Source of the DNA: Mailhella sp.
GTDB taxonomy: Bacteria > Desulfobacterota > Desulfovibrionia > Desulfovibrionales > Desulfovibrionaceae
Reading direction: 5' to 3'
DNA length: 9,273 nucleotides
Assembly (NCBI GenBank): GCA_017940105.1
Contig: JAGAZG010000112.1
Span: 1-9,273, forward strand
Shown: positions 1-6,260 of the stretch, in pieces
How the letters are laid out: each line of letters opens with the position of its first letter
Numbering within the stretch: the first letter of the stretch is position 1
Notes under the pieces: model-generated
Database searches by the model: none
The model's input: only the letters and a program-made list of their open reading frames with translations
What the model was told of the DNA's origin: nothing
Made by a program: the position numbers and the translations under genes

Positions 1-246
1 GCCAAGAATGAGAGCCTGCGAAATCTTGCCGGAAGCGTCTGGATTGCGAGCGGTGCCTTCGCAGGCGGCGCGAATGGCGGCGCCCTGTCCGCAGCCGCCG
101 CCTGCGGCGGCTATGCCGATGCCGATGGCAAGTCCGGCGGCAGCAAGGCCAAAGCCAACATCCATGCCACCGTCAGCCGCAAAAGCGACAGCCGCGATGG
201 AAAGCAGAAGAAAGGTGTTCAGTGCAATAAGAAACATCTTGCGCAT
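1..246 (-). CDS. atpE: ATP synthase F0 subunit c (partial, runs off left edge)
   Basis: This is the proteolipid that forms the rotating membrane ring of F1F0 ATP synthase and carries the coupling ion. Only the first 82 residues are in the window. Residues 1-24 look like a secretory leader: Arg and Lys at 2-3, a hydrophobic core, then AFA before AD. Helix 1 follows with a Gly/Ala-rich stretch (GIGIAAAGGG) and GQG. The polar loop ARNPDASGKI is the family signature that touches the rotor stalk. The helix 2 carboxylate lies beyond the edge. The start at 246 is chosen because GGAG sits six bases upstream. The gene lies 59 bases downstream of atpB and probably shares its transcript. The GQG glutamine aligns with Gln32 of the Propionigenium sodium-type c subunit, but proton-coupled rings also have it, so the ion cannot be called from this part. 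Confidence 0.93.
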   Translation of the reverse strand, partial: MRKMFLIALNTFLLLSIAAVAFAADGGMDVGFGLAAAGLAIGIGIAAAGGGCGQGAAIRAACEGTARNPDASGKISQALILG

Positions 247-274
247 AACAGACTCCAATGCGTTTATAGTGTGA

Positions 275-287
275 GGTCCGAAGGACC
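275..287 (-). other. Short perfect hairpin in the atpB-atpE gap
   Basis: On the minus strand the bases read GGTCC-TTC-GGACC, a perfect five-pair stem with a three-base loop. It lies between the atpB stop and the atpE ribosome binding site. No T-run follows, so it is unlikely to be an intrinsic terminator. It could act as an mRNA stability or processing element, because the c subunit is needed in many more copies than the a subunit. That role is inference. The stem is short enough to occur by chance. Confidence 0.3.
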
Positions 288-305
288 ATTCCCCCGAAAG
301 AAGGA

Positions 306-1031
306 TCAATGGGCGTGCTCAACCGCACCCTGGATGTAGATCATGGAAAGGATGAACAGGATGAAGGCCTGCAGCACCTTGCCGAGAAGGAACAGGAAAT
401 ACAACGGCACCGTGCCGAGAAGGACGGCTACGTAGATGCTCGCGCCGAACGTACCAAAAAAGATCACCAGCGTCGTTTCTTCGCCGAATATGTTGCCGAA
501 AAGACGGAGCGACATCGAAAGCGGACGGGCGAGGTGCGATATAATCTCAATGGGAAACATCAGCGGCATCAGCGCCTTGCTGGAACCCGTAAAATGCTTG
601 ACGTAGCGCACGCCCCAGGAGCGTATGCCTATGTAGTTGTAGTAAAGAAAAACGCACAGCGCCACAGAGACCGTGGTATTCAGGTTGGCCGTGGGCGCAT
701 CGCAGCCCGGCACAAGGCCCAGAAGATTCATGGTGAGCACATAAATGAAAATGGCGACGAGCAGAGGCACGAAACGGCGGCCCTTTTCGCCCATGCTGCC
801 CACGATGAAATTTTCAAGCCCGCCGACGAGCGACTCAAAAAAGATCTGAAGCTTCCCAGGCACGACGTCTATCTTCTTGCGCAGGACAAGGCCGACCGCA
901 AGGAGTATGGCAAGCCCGAGCCAGGTAAAGAAAACATACTTGGTATCGACTGACACGCCGCCGATGGTCACCGTATCAAGATGAAAAACAGTGGAAAGCA
1001 GAAGAGGATGCGACAAACCTGATGCAGCCAT
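306..1031 (-). CDS. atpB: ATP synthase F0 subunit a
   Basis: This integral membrane stator subunit provides the two ion half-channels against which the c ring turns. The 241-residue protein has about five to six hydrophobic helices (roughly 32-51, 89-108, 121-138, 160-178, 184-207 and 209-234). The family signature LSMSLRLFGN is at 171-180. Arg176 corresponds to the essential Arg210 of E. coli subunit a. Glu185 is at the spacing of E. coli Glu219, and Gln221 in LQAFILFIL matches Gln252. The length is typical for the short bacterial form. The start at 1031 has GAGAGG about six bases upstream. The gene lies 26 bases after the atpI-like gene and precedes atpE, giving an F0-only cluster. The b subunit and F1 genes are absent from this window. 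In Desulfovibrio, as I recall, they form a separate operon. Confidence 0.97.
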   Translation of the reverse strand: MAASGLSHPLLLSTVFHLDTVTIGGVSVDTKYVFFTWLGLAILLAVGLVLRKKIDVVPGKLQIFFESLVGGLENFIVGSMGEKGRRFVPLLVAIFIYVLTMNLLGLVPGCDAPTANLNTTVSVALCVFLYYNYIGIRSWGVRYVKHFTGSSKALMPLMFPIEIISHLARPLSMSLRLFGNIFGEETTLVIFFGTFGASIYVAVLLGTVPLYFLFLLGKVLQAFILFILSMIYIQGAVEHAH

Positions 1032-1057
1032 GAAAAACCTCTCTTCTTCGCCCGGCG

Positions 1058-1492
1058 CTACCTTAAGGCAAGCAGGGTAACCGGAATAACAATCACAGGC
1101 ACGGTAAAGCCTGCGGCCAGCGCAAACGGGCTGGCATGGAAAACAACGAGGGCAATATACACAAAAATTCCAGTGATGAAAAGCCTTATCTGACTTCTGA
1201 GGAGAACTCTTTTTTTCACAATGGCGGTGACAGCCTCGCCCTTCCTGTCCCCCTCCGGGATGGATGCTGGCAGGACGTGCTGCACTGCTTTGGCAAGGTC
1301 ATAAAAATTCCAGCATGTTACAAGAGCCGTTAGGGCAACCCACAGCAGGATATGCGTCCATGGCGCAAGCACGGCTCCGGCGGCAAAAAGCATGGCGGAA
1401 ACAAGAAAAATATTGCGCATGGCATGCCGCACTCCCGCCAGAAAAAAACCCCTGCGCCAGAGCATGCCTTCTATTCGTTCAATAACGCACAT
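1058..1492 (-). CDS. atpI: ATP synthase subunit I-like membrane protein (AtpI family)
   Basis: This 144-residue protein has four predicted membrane segments (about 25-43, 46-64, 100-118 and 121-141). Basic patches flank them, and a polar cytoplasmic loop at about 75-98 separates the two pairs. That layout and its place directly before atpB fit the ATP synthase I family. In other bacteria those proteins help assemble the c ring or bind magnesium and are not part of the final enzyme. No catalytic motif is visible, so the call rests on topology and gene order as much as on sequence. The start at 1492 lies seven bases after the upstream stop codon, with GGGGGTGA across that stop as a possible ribosome binding site. 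A second ATG nine codons in is a possible alternative. Translation is probably coupled to the upstream gene. Confidence 0.75.
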   Translation of the reverse strand: MCVIERIEGMLWRRGFFLAGVRHAMRNIFLVSAMLFAAGAVLAPWTHILLWVALTALVTCWNFYDLAKAVQHVLPASIPEGDRKGEAVTAIVKKRVLLRSQIRLFITGIFVYIALVVFHASPFALAAGFTVPVIVIPVTLLALR

Positions 1493-1499
1493 GCTGAGG

Positions 1500-2027
1500 T
1501 CACCCCCGTCTGTTCTGCCGGAAATCTGCGCCGGCTAGAAGGCGCCTTATTTCTTCCTCTGTTTCGTCCGGCTCGTCGGCTCCATCCGAAGGAACCTCCA
1601 CTCCAGCGATAATGGAGGCGGCATTCATTCCGCCGGCCTCCTTGCCGGGCGGAGTCTGCGCAGGAATATCCGCAGGCTGAGACTTTTCGGCAGAAACGGC
1701 ATGCGCGTGCACAGCCGCAGCCTTTTCCGCCTGGCGTTTCACCATGCGCTCCGCCTTTTCTTTTTCATCCAGCCGTGCGTCTGACCTTATGAGATAGCGC
1801 GCATCTATCCAGACGTTGCGAAAGCCTGCGGCAATGCCGAGGGCAAGGCCTATTCCGGCGCCCCATGGCCAGGTGTCCAGCCAGGAATCGGCAAGCCAGC
1901 CAAGCCCGCCGCCGACCAGCGGGCCTGAAACCATGTGCATTCCCACGGTGCTGGCCGTGCCAAGCAGACTGAACCTGCCGGGTGCGTCATCGTTTTTCTG
2001 CTCTTTTTCCACGGACCGGGCCCTCAT
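1500..2027 (-). CDS. atpZ: AtpZ/AtpI-type F0 assembly protein with long C-terminal tail
   Basis: This is the first gene of the leftward F0 cluster. The 175-residue protein has a two-helix hairpin at about 22-46 and 55-74. It is glycine-rich with conserved acidic and proline positions (GGGLGWLADSWLDTWPWG, then GIAAGFRNVW), the pattern of the small AtpZ family linked to F0 assembly and magnesium or calcium handling. Unusually, about 100 residues follow the membrane part. They comprise a charged Lys/Glu/Ala segment (85-105) that may be helical, a Pro/Ala-rich linker, and an acidic end (about 150-160) followed by basic residues. The tail is low in complexity and I do not recognise it. The ATG at 2027 has no clear ribosome binding site. 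A GTG at 2012 has AGGG about eight bases upstream and may be the true start. Confidence 0.72.
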   Translation of the reverse strand: MRARSVEKEQKNDDAPGRFSLLGTASTVGMHMVSGPLVGGGLGWLADSWLDTWPWGAGIGLALGIAAGFRNVWIDARYLIRSDARLDEKEKAERMVKRQAEKAAAVHAHAVSAEKSQPADIPAQTPPGKEAGGMNAASIIAGVEVPSDGADEPDETEEEIRRLLAGADFRQNRRG

Positions 2028-2035
2028 AAATAGGC

Positions 2036-2064
2036 TTGGATGTTAATAGTTTTTTTGCTAAACT
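2036..2064 (+). promoter_or_regulatory. Weak candidate sigma-70 promoter toward the FKBP gene
   Basis: TTGGAT (2036-2041) and TAAACT (2059-2064) are separated by 17 bases. They match the -35 and -10 consensus at three and four of six positions. The region is locally AT-rich, in contrast to the rest of the window. It would give a leader of about 85 bases ahead of the FKBP start at 2158. It overlaps the -10 of the leftward candidate. Confidence 0.28.
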
Positions 2065-2089
2065 ACCCTTTTGGCAGCTGGCGCGTCAA
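2060..2089 (-). promoter_or_regulatory. Candidate sigma-70 promoter for the atp F0 cluster
   Basis: On the minus strand, TTGACG (2089-2084, five of six to the -35 consensus) is followed after 18 bases by TAGTTT (2065-2060, three of six to the -10 consensus). Transcription would begin near 2053, about 25 bases before the first atp start codon. The -10 is weak, so this is a candidate only. It overlaps the rightward candidate elements in the same gap. Confidence 0.35.
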
Positions 2090-2094
2090 CTGCA
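2079..2094 (+). promoter_or_regulatory. Candidate sigma-54 (-24/-12) promoter ahead of FKBP-glnN
   Basis: TGGCGCGTCAACTGCA matches the known sigma-54 consensus TGGCACG-N4-TTGCA at 10 of 12 specified positions. It has the invariant GG (2080-2081) and GC (2092-2093) exactly ten bases apart. A start point near 2105 would give a leader of about 53 bases before the FKBP gene. Sigma-54 control would suit the glutamine synthetase gene that follows. No enhancer-binding protein site or regulator gene is visible in the window. A chance match in GC-rich DNA is possible. Confidence 0.4.
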
Positions 2095-2114
2095 GGCATG
2101 CGCCAGCGCACGCA

Positions 2115-2131
2115 GCCGGCGTGCCGCCGGC
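2115..2131 (+). other. GC-rich hairpin in the FKBP mRNA leader
   Basis: Two copies of the palindrome GCCGGC (2115-2120 and 2126-2131) are separated by GTGCC and can pair as a six-pair stem. The hairpin lies 26 bases before the FKBP start codon, just before its ribosome binding site. No T-run follows, so it is not an intrinsic terminator. It may be a leader structure or a dyad for a regulator, or it may be chance. Confidence 0.25.
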
Positions 2132-2157
2132 AAACAGCAACGAACGCGAGGTTTTTC

Positions 2158-2580
2158 ATGCCCATCAAAAACGGCGATACTGTTTCCGTCCAGTATGTAG
2201 GCACATTCAGCGACGGGACGGAATTTGACCGCTCTCAGCCAGGCAGCCCCCTGCGCTTCAAGGTCGGCTCAGGCCAGGTTATCCCAGGATTCGACCGGGC
2301 CGTCGCCGGGCGGGAGAAAGGCGATGCTTTTTCCGTCACCATCCCCGCCTCGGATGCTTATGGCGAACGCCGGCCCGAACTGCTTTTTCCTGTTCCGGTC
2401 GAGCGCATTCCCCAGAACATCAAGCCTGAAATCGGCATGATGCTGCACGTGGGGACTGACCAGGGCGAGCTTGAAGTTGTCGTCTGCGAAATAAACGAAA
2501 AAAACATCATTCTCGATGCCAACCACCCCATGGCAGGCAAGGATCTCACGTTTGCCCTTGAAATCGTTTCCGTCGAATAA
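2158..2580 (+). CDS. SlyD/SlpA-type FKBP peptidyl-prolyl cis-trans isomerase
   Basis: This is a cytoplasmic prolyl isomerase and folding helper of 140 residues. The FKBP core shows GDTVSVQYVG near the start, the acidic position Asp24, the flap signature VGSGQVIPGFDRAVAG (36-51) and DAYG (66-69). An insert-in-flap domain of about 50 residues follows. It is recognisable by TDQG (100-103) and NHPMAGKDLTF (122-132), the hallmark of the SlyD/SlpA/archaeal short FKBP group. That domain gives chaperone activity in studied members. The histidine- and cysteine-rich metal-binding tail of E. coli SlyD is missing, so a nickel-chaperone role is unlikely and SlpA (FkpB) is the closer model. The start at 2158 has GAGG about six bases upstream. 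An in-frame open stretch reaches back to 2071 but has no good start signal. glnN follows after 85 bases. Confidence 0.93.
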   Translation: MPIKNGDTVSVQYVGTFSDGTEFDRSQPGSPLRFKVGSGQVIPGFDRAVAGREKGDAFSVTIPASDAYGERRPELLFPVPVERIPQNIKPEIGMMLHVGTDQGELEVVVCEINEKNIILDANHPMAGKDLTFALEIVSVE

Positions 2581-2665
2581 AAAGCGCGCGTGCTGAACCT
2601 GCTCAGTATGCGCTGCAGCCAGCGACGCAAGAGAAGATCACGCCCATACCCAGAAAGGAAGACAC

Positions 2666-4885
2666 ATGTACCCTGCCAATGCCAGCCGCAGCCACGCAGT
2701 CCTTTCTGTTGCCGCGCACAGACGCGACGCAGAACTGTCAGCAGGCGTAACCAGCCCGTCAGCAGAAACACCATCCGACCCAACGGAATATTTTGGCTGC
2801 AACGTCTTTGACGATAAAGCCATGCGCCGATACCTGCCCAAGGATGTCTATAAATCGCTGCGCACGACCATAGACCTCGGACACAGGCTCGACCCCGCCG
2901 TTGCCGACGTCGTCGCCAACGCCATGAAGTCCTGGGCTATGGAACGCGGCGCAGACCACTACACCCATGTTTTCTATCCCCTGACAGGCCTGACGGCCGA
3001 AAAGCACGACAGCTTTCTTGACCCCGACGGAAAAGGCGGCGCTCTTGCGCAGTTCAGCGGTAGCGCGCTCGTCCAGGGCGAAGCGGATGGGTCAAGCTTT
3101 CCCTCAGGGGGGCTGCGCTCGACCTTTGAAGCCCGCGGATACACAGCATGGGATGTGACCAGTCCGGCTTACCTTATGGAAAGCCCGGCCGGCATGGTTC
3201 TATGCATCCCGACGGTCTTTCTTTCGTGGACGGGCATAGCGCTGGACAAAAAAACTCCCGTCCTGCGTTCCAACCAGGCCCTCAACCAGCAGGCCGCTCG
3301 CGTTCTGCGCCTTTTTGGCGTTGAGCCTTCCATGCCCATATCCTCAAACGGCGGGCTTGAGCAGGAATATTTTCTCGTTGACGGCTCCTTTGTATCGGCA
3401 AGGCCAGATCTGCTCATCGCAGGACGGGCATTGTTCGGCGCCCACCCGCCAAAGGGTCAGGAATTTGAAGACCAGTATTACGGGGTCATACCAAGCCGCG
3501 TGCTGGCCTTCATGGCCGATGTTGAACGCCAGCTCTACCGCCTTGGCGTGCCCGTCAAGACACGGCATAACGAAGTCGCGCCAAGCCAGTATGAAATAGC
3601 CCCCACGTTTGAATCCGGCAACCTCGCCTGCGACCACAACCAGCTCATTATGACGGTGCTGCGCAAAACAGCAAGGCGGCACGGCATGTCCTGCCTGCTG
3701 CATGAAAAGCCCTTTGACTGCATCAACGGCTCAGGCAAGCACCTCAACTATTCCATCGGCAGCAAGGAAGTGGGCAACCTTTTCGCTCCCGGCGACAACC
3801 CCCACGAAAACGCGCAGTTCCTCGTCTTTCTTTGCGCGGTCATCCGCGGCCTGCACCGGCATGCCGGCTTTCTGCGCGCCGTGGTCAGCTCCGCCTCCAA
3901 TGACCGCAGGCTCGGCGCAAACGAGGCCCCCCCGGCCATCATCTCGCTTTTTCTTGGCGATCAGCTGACCGACATCCTTGAGCAGTTCAGGGCTGGCCAG
4001 GTCACCAAATCCGCCAGGAAACGCCTGATGAACGTGGGCGTTGACACGCTGCCACCCCTGCCTGCCGATCCCGGCGACCGCAACCGCACCAGCCCCTTTG
4101 CCTTTGTAGGCAACCGCTTTGAATTCCGCGCACTGGGTTCGTCAATGTCCGCTGCGGACGCACTTGTCGCCCTCAACGCCATGATGGCTGAGTCCCTTGA
4201 TTTTGCAGCGACGTTTCTCGAAGACGAACTGGGCAGCGGAAAATCCAGCCTTGGCGAGGCCGTGCGCAAACTTATTGAAACCGTCATGGAAGAAGACGGC
4301 GCGGTCATTTTCAACGGCAACGGATACTCTGAAATATGGCAGAAAGAAGCTGAGCGCCGCGGCCTGCCCAACTATCCGGCCACGCCAGACGCCGTTCAGG
4401 TGTACAAGCAGCAGGAAGTCGTCGGCCTGTGCGAAAAATACTGCATTTTTTCCCGTCAGGAACTAAAGGCAAGACACGACATTCAGCTTGAGCAATACCT
4501 CAAGACCGTGCACACCGAATGCAGCCTTGCCATCCGCATGGCCCGCACGCAAATCTATCCTGCCGCCATACGGTACAGGCAGGAAATGGCCTCGTCCATT
4601 TCTGCCTGCAGTGCGCTGGGCATCCCTGCAGGCATGGAATCTCTGAAGGAGCTTTCCTCGCAGATTCAGGGTTTTGAAGCGTCGCTGAAAGCGCTGGAAG
4701 ACCTTTCCCTCAGCGTCTGCTGGTCGCCGGACGAAGACAACATTGAAAAATCTGCCAGGGGCTGCCTTGACCATGTCATTCCCGCCATGGAACAGCTGCG
4801 GCAATGGGCAGACGGGCTCGAATCCATGGTGGCTGACGACCTGTGGCCCCTGCCGAGCTATCAGGAAATCCTCTTCATGAAATAG
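2666..4885 (+). CDS. glnN: Glutamine synthetase type III
   Basis: This enzyme makes glutamine from glutamate, ammonia and ATP in the cytoplasm and is central to nitrogen assimilation. The 739-residue length is typical of the type III family and far longer than type I or II. In order it shows the type III signature PLTGLTAEKHDSF (105-117), GGLEQEYFLVD (229-239, metal-binding acids), KTRHNEVAPSQYE (298-310), ESGNLACDHNQLI (316-328), INGSGKHLNYSIG (353-365), GANEAPPAI (417-425), DRNRTSPFAFVGNRFEFRAL (471-490, ATP and glutamate binding) and NGNGYSEIW (550-558). The type III end WPLPSYQEILF (727-737) is also present. Every expected motif is in place, so it should be active. The start at 2666 has AAGGA about six bases upstream. 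A sigma-54-like site lies farther upstream, before the FKBP gene. Its product glutamine is a nitrogen donor in the purine pathway, and purD follows after 36 bases. Confidence 0.97.
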   Translation: MYPANASRSHAVLSVAAHRRDAELSAGVTSPSAETPSDPTEYFGCNVFDDKAMRRYLPKDVYKSLRTTIDLGHRLDPAVADVVANAMKSWAMERGADHYTHVFYPLTGLTAEKHDSFLDPDGKGGALAQFSGSALVQGEADGSSFPSGGLRSTFEARGYTAWDVTSPAYLMESPAGMVLCIPTVFLSWTGIALDKKTPVLRSNQALNQQAARVLRLFGVEPSMPISSNGGLEQEYFLVDGSFVSARPDLLIAGRALFGAHPPKGQEFEDQYYGVIPSRVLAFMADVERQLYRLGVPVKTRHNEVAPSQYEIAPTFESGNLACDHNQLIMTVLRKTARRHGMSCLLHEKPFDCINGSGKHLNYSIGSKEVGNLFAPGDNPHENAQFLVFLCAVIRGLHRHAGFLRAVVSSASNDRRLGANEAPPAIISLFLGDQLTDILEQFRAGQVTKSARKRLMNVGVDTLPPLPADPGDRNRTSPFAFVGNRFEFRALGSSMSAADALVALNAMMAESLDFAATFLEDELGSGKSSLGEAVRKLIETVMEEDGAVIFNGNGYSEIWQKEAERRGLPNYPATPDAVQVYKQQEVVGLCEKYCIFSRQELKARHDIQLEQYLKTVHTECSLAIRMARTQIYPAAIRYRQEMASSISACSALGIPAGMESLKELSSQIQGFEASLKALEDLSLSVCWSPDEDNIEKSARGCLDHVIPAMEQLRQWADGLESMVADDLWPLPSYQEILFMK

Positions 4886-4921
4886 ATGATCCCATCCAAG
4901 GCAGGATCAGAAGGAGCATAC

Positions 4922-6205
4922 ATGCGCATTCTCATCATCGGTTCCGGCGGGCGGGAACACGCCCTTGCATGGAAGCTGCGGCAATGCCGGGGCATAGAAG
5001 AAATATACGTTGCTCCAGGCAACGGGGGCACGGCTTCCATCGCTGTCAACGTGCCCATTGCCGACAGCGACATAGACGCATTGGTGGCTTTTGCCAAAGA
5101 AAAAAACATTGGCCTTGTCGTTCCCGGTCCTGAGCTGCCTCTGACCCTGGGTGTCACAGACGCCATGCAAAAGGCCGGCATTGCCTGCTTTGGGCCAAGC
5201 GCAGCCTGCGCCAGGCTTGAAGGCAGCAAGTCTTTTGCCAAAGAAATAATGAAGGCGGCCGGCGTGCCTACCGCTGCCGCAGGCGTATTCACCGATCTGG
5301 AATCGGCACGGGCTTTTGCCGCAGCGCATGGAGCCCCCCTTGTCATCAAGGCCGACGGGCTTGCCGCTGGCAAAGGCGTCGTCGTTGCCATGACCGCCAG
5401 GGAAATCGAAGACGCCCTTTCCCTCATGTTTACTGGCAAAGCGTTCGGAAGTGCCTCAAGCACTGTGCTGATGGAAGAATTTTTGCGGGGCGAAGAAGTC
5501 TCGCTGCTTTGCTTCTGCGATGGAAAAAATGCAGTTCCTCTGCCGTCAGCCCAGGATCATAAGACCGTCTACGACGGCGATACCGGTCCGAACACCGGCG
5601 GCATGGGCGCGTACAGCCCGGCCCCCATTCTGCCGGACAGCAAGCTGGAATCCATGGCAGATCTCGTCATCCGTCCGGTTCTCGCCGAAATGTCCAGGCG
5701 TGGGACTCCGTTTAAAGGCATTCTCTATGCAGGGCTCATGATGACGGCAGAAGGCCCTAAGGTGCTCGAATACAACGTACGCTTCGGCGATCCGGAATGC
5801 CAGCCTCTGCTCATGCGCCTTAAAACCGATCTTGCCGAGGTCATGCTTGCATGCGCCGGGGGCACGCTTGACAGGATCAGCCTAGAAATAGACCCGCGTT
5901 CCGCCTTGGGCGTGGTGCTTGCAGCGCGCGGATATCCTGGCTCATATCCCAAGGGCATGCCTATAACCGGTTTTGACGAAGCCGAAAAAGAAGACGGAGT
6001 CGCGGTATTTCAGGCTGGAACAAAGAAAATTGGCGGCAGCATCGTTTCCAGCGGCGGACGCGTGCTCTGCGTCACCGCCTTGGGCCAGGATCTTGGCGAA
6101 GCCCAGTCCCGCGCCTACCAGGCCGTAACCTGCATCACCATGGAAAACTGCCAGTTCCGTTCAGACATAGGTCTGAAAGGGCTGCGCCGCCTCGGGCTTG
6201 CATAA
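4922..6205 (+). CDS. purD: Phosphoribosylamine-glycine ligase (GAR synthetase)
   Basis: This enzyme catalyses the second step of de novo purine synthesis, joining glycine to phosphoribosylamine with ATP. The 427-residue length is standard. The N-terminal fold starts with IIGSGGREHALAWKL (5-19) and has VVPGPELPLTLG (66-77). The ATP-grasp part shows GSKSFAKEIMKAAGVPTA (101-118), VIKADGLAAGKGVVVA (141-156) and MEEFLRGEEVSL (184-195). The family signature QDHKTVYDGDTGPNTGGMGA spans 211-230, and EYNVRFGDPECQPLL (283-297) holds metal ligands. The C-terminal end FRSDIG matches E. coli PurD. The start at 4922 is preferred over an in-frame ATG at 4886 because AAGGAG lies six to seven bases upstream and the family begins at this methionine. 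It lies 36 bases after glnN and 55 before purE. Confidence 0.98.
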   Translation: MRILIIGSGGREHALAWKLRQCRGIEEIYVAPGNGGTASIAVNVPIADSDIDALVAFAKEKNIGLVVPGPELPLTLGVTDAMQKAGIACFGPSAACARLEGSKSFAKEIMKAAGVPTAAAGVFTDLESARAFAAAHGAPLVIKADGLAAGKGVVVAMTAREIEDALSLMFTGKAFGSASSTVLMEEFLRGEEVSLLCFCDGKNAVPLPSAQDHKTVYDGDTGPNTGGMGAYSPAPILPDSKLESMADLVIRPVLAEMSRRGTPFKGILYAGLMMTAEGPKVLEYNVRFGDPECQPLLMRLKTDLAEVMLACAGGTLDRISLEIDPRSALGVVLAARGYPGSYPKGMPITGFDEAEKEDGVAVFQAGTKKIGGSIVSSGGRVLCVTALGQDLGEAQSRAYQAVTCITMENCQFRSDIGLKGLRRLGLA

Positions 6206-6213
6206 CTTTGCCT

Positions 6214-6238
6214 CGGGCTTCCGGCGCAAGGATGCCCG
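6214..6238 (+). other. Imperfect hairpin in the purD-purE gap
   Basis: CGGGC (6214-6218) pairs with GCCCG (6234-6238). After one T-T mismatch, TCC (6220-6222) pairs with GGA (6230-6232), leaving a seven-base loop. That makes eight pairs in the mRNA, ending 12 bases before the AGGA of purE. The T-run of an intrinsic terminator is missing. The left arm overlaps the second copy of an 11-base direct repeat, GCCTCGGGCTT, at 6189-6199 and 6210-6220. It could be an mRNA processing or attenuation element between the two genes, but this is not established. Confidence 0.35.
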
Positions 6239-6260
6239 CTGTAACCTTCAGGAATAACAT

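Noticed and set aside
309..953. Long plus-strand open frame (214 codons) opposite atpB
   Set aside because: It is the mirror of atpB. Its protein is rich in charged residues with no family pattern, while the minus strand encodes an unmistakable a subunit.
2551..2580. SlyD-type histidine/cysteine metal-binding tail on the FKBP
   Set aside because: The protein stops right after the core at IVSVE. No His- or Cys-rich tail follows in any frame that continues it.
2611..2624. Small hairpin CGCTG-CAGC-CAGCG after the FKBP gene as a terminator
   Set aside because: The stem has only five pairs and no T-run follows, so it cannot be called a terminator between the FKBP gene and glnN.
4886..4921. Earlier in-frame ATG for purD immediately after the glnN stop
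   Set aside because: The PurD family begins at MRILIIGSGG (4922), which has a strong AAGGAG upstream. The extra 12 residues have no counterpart.
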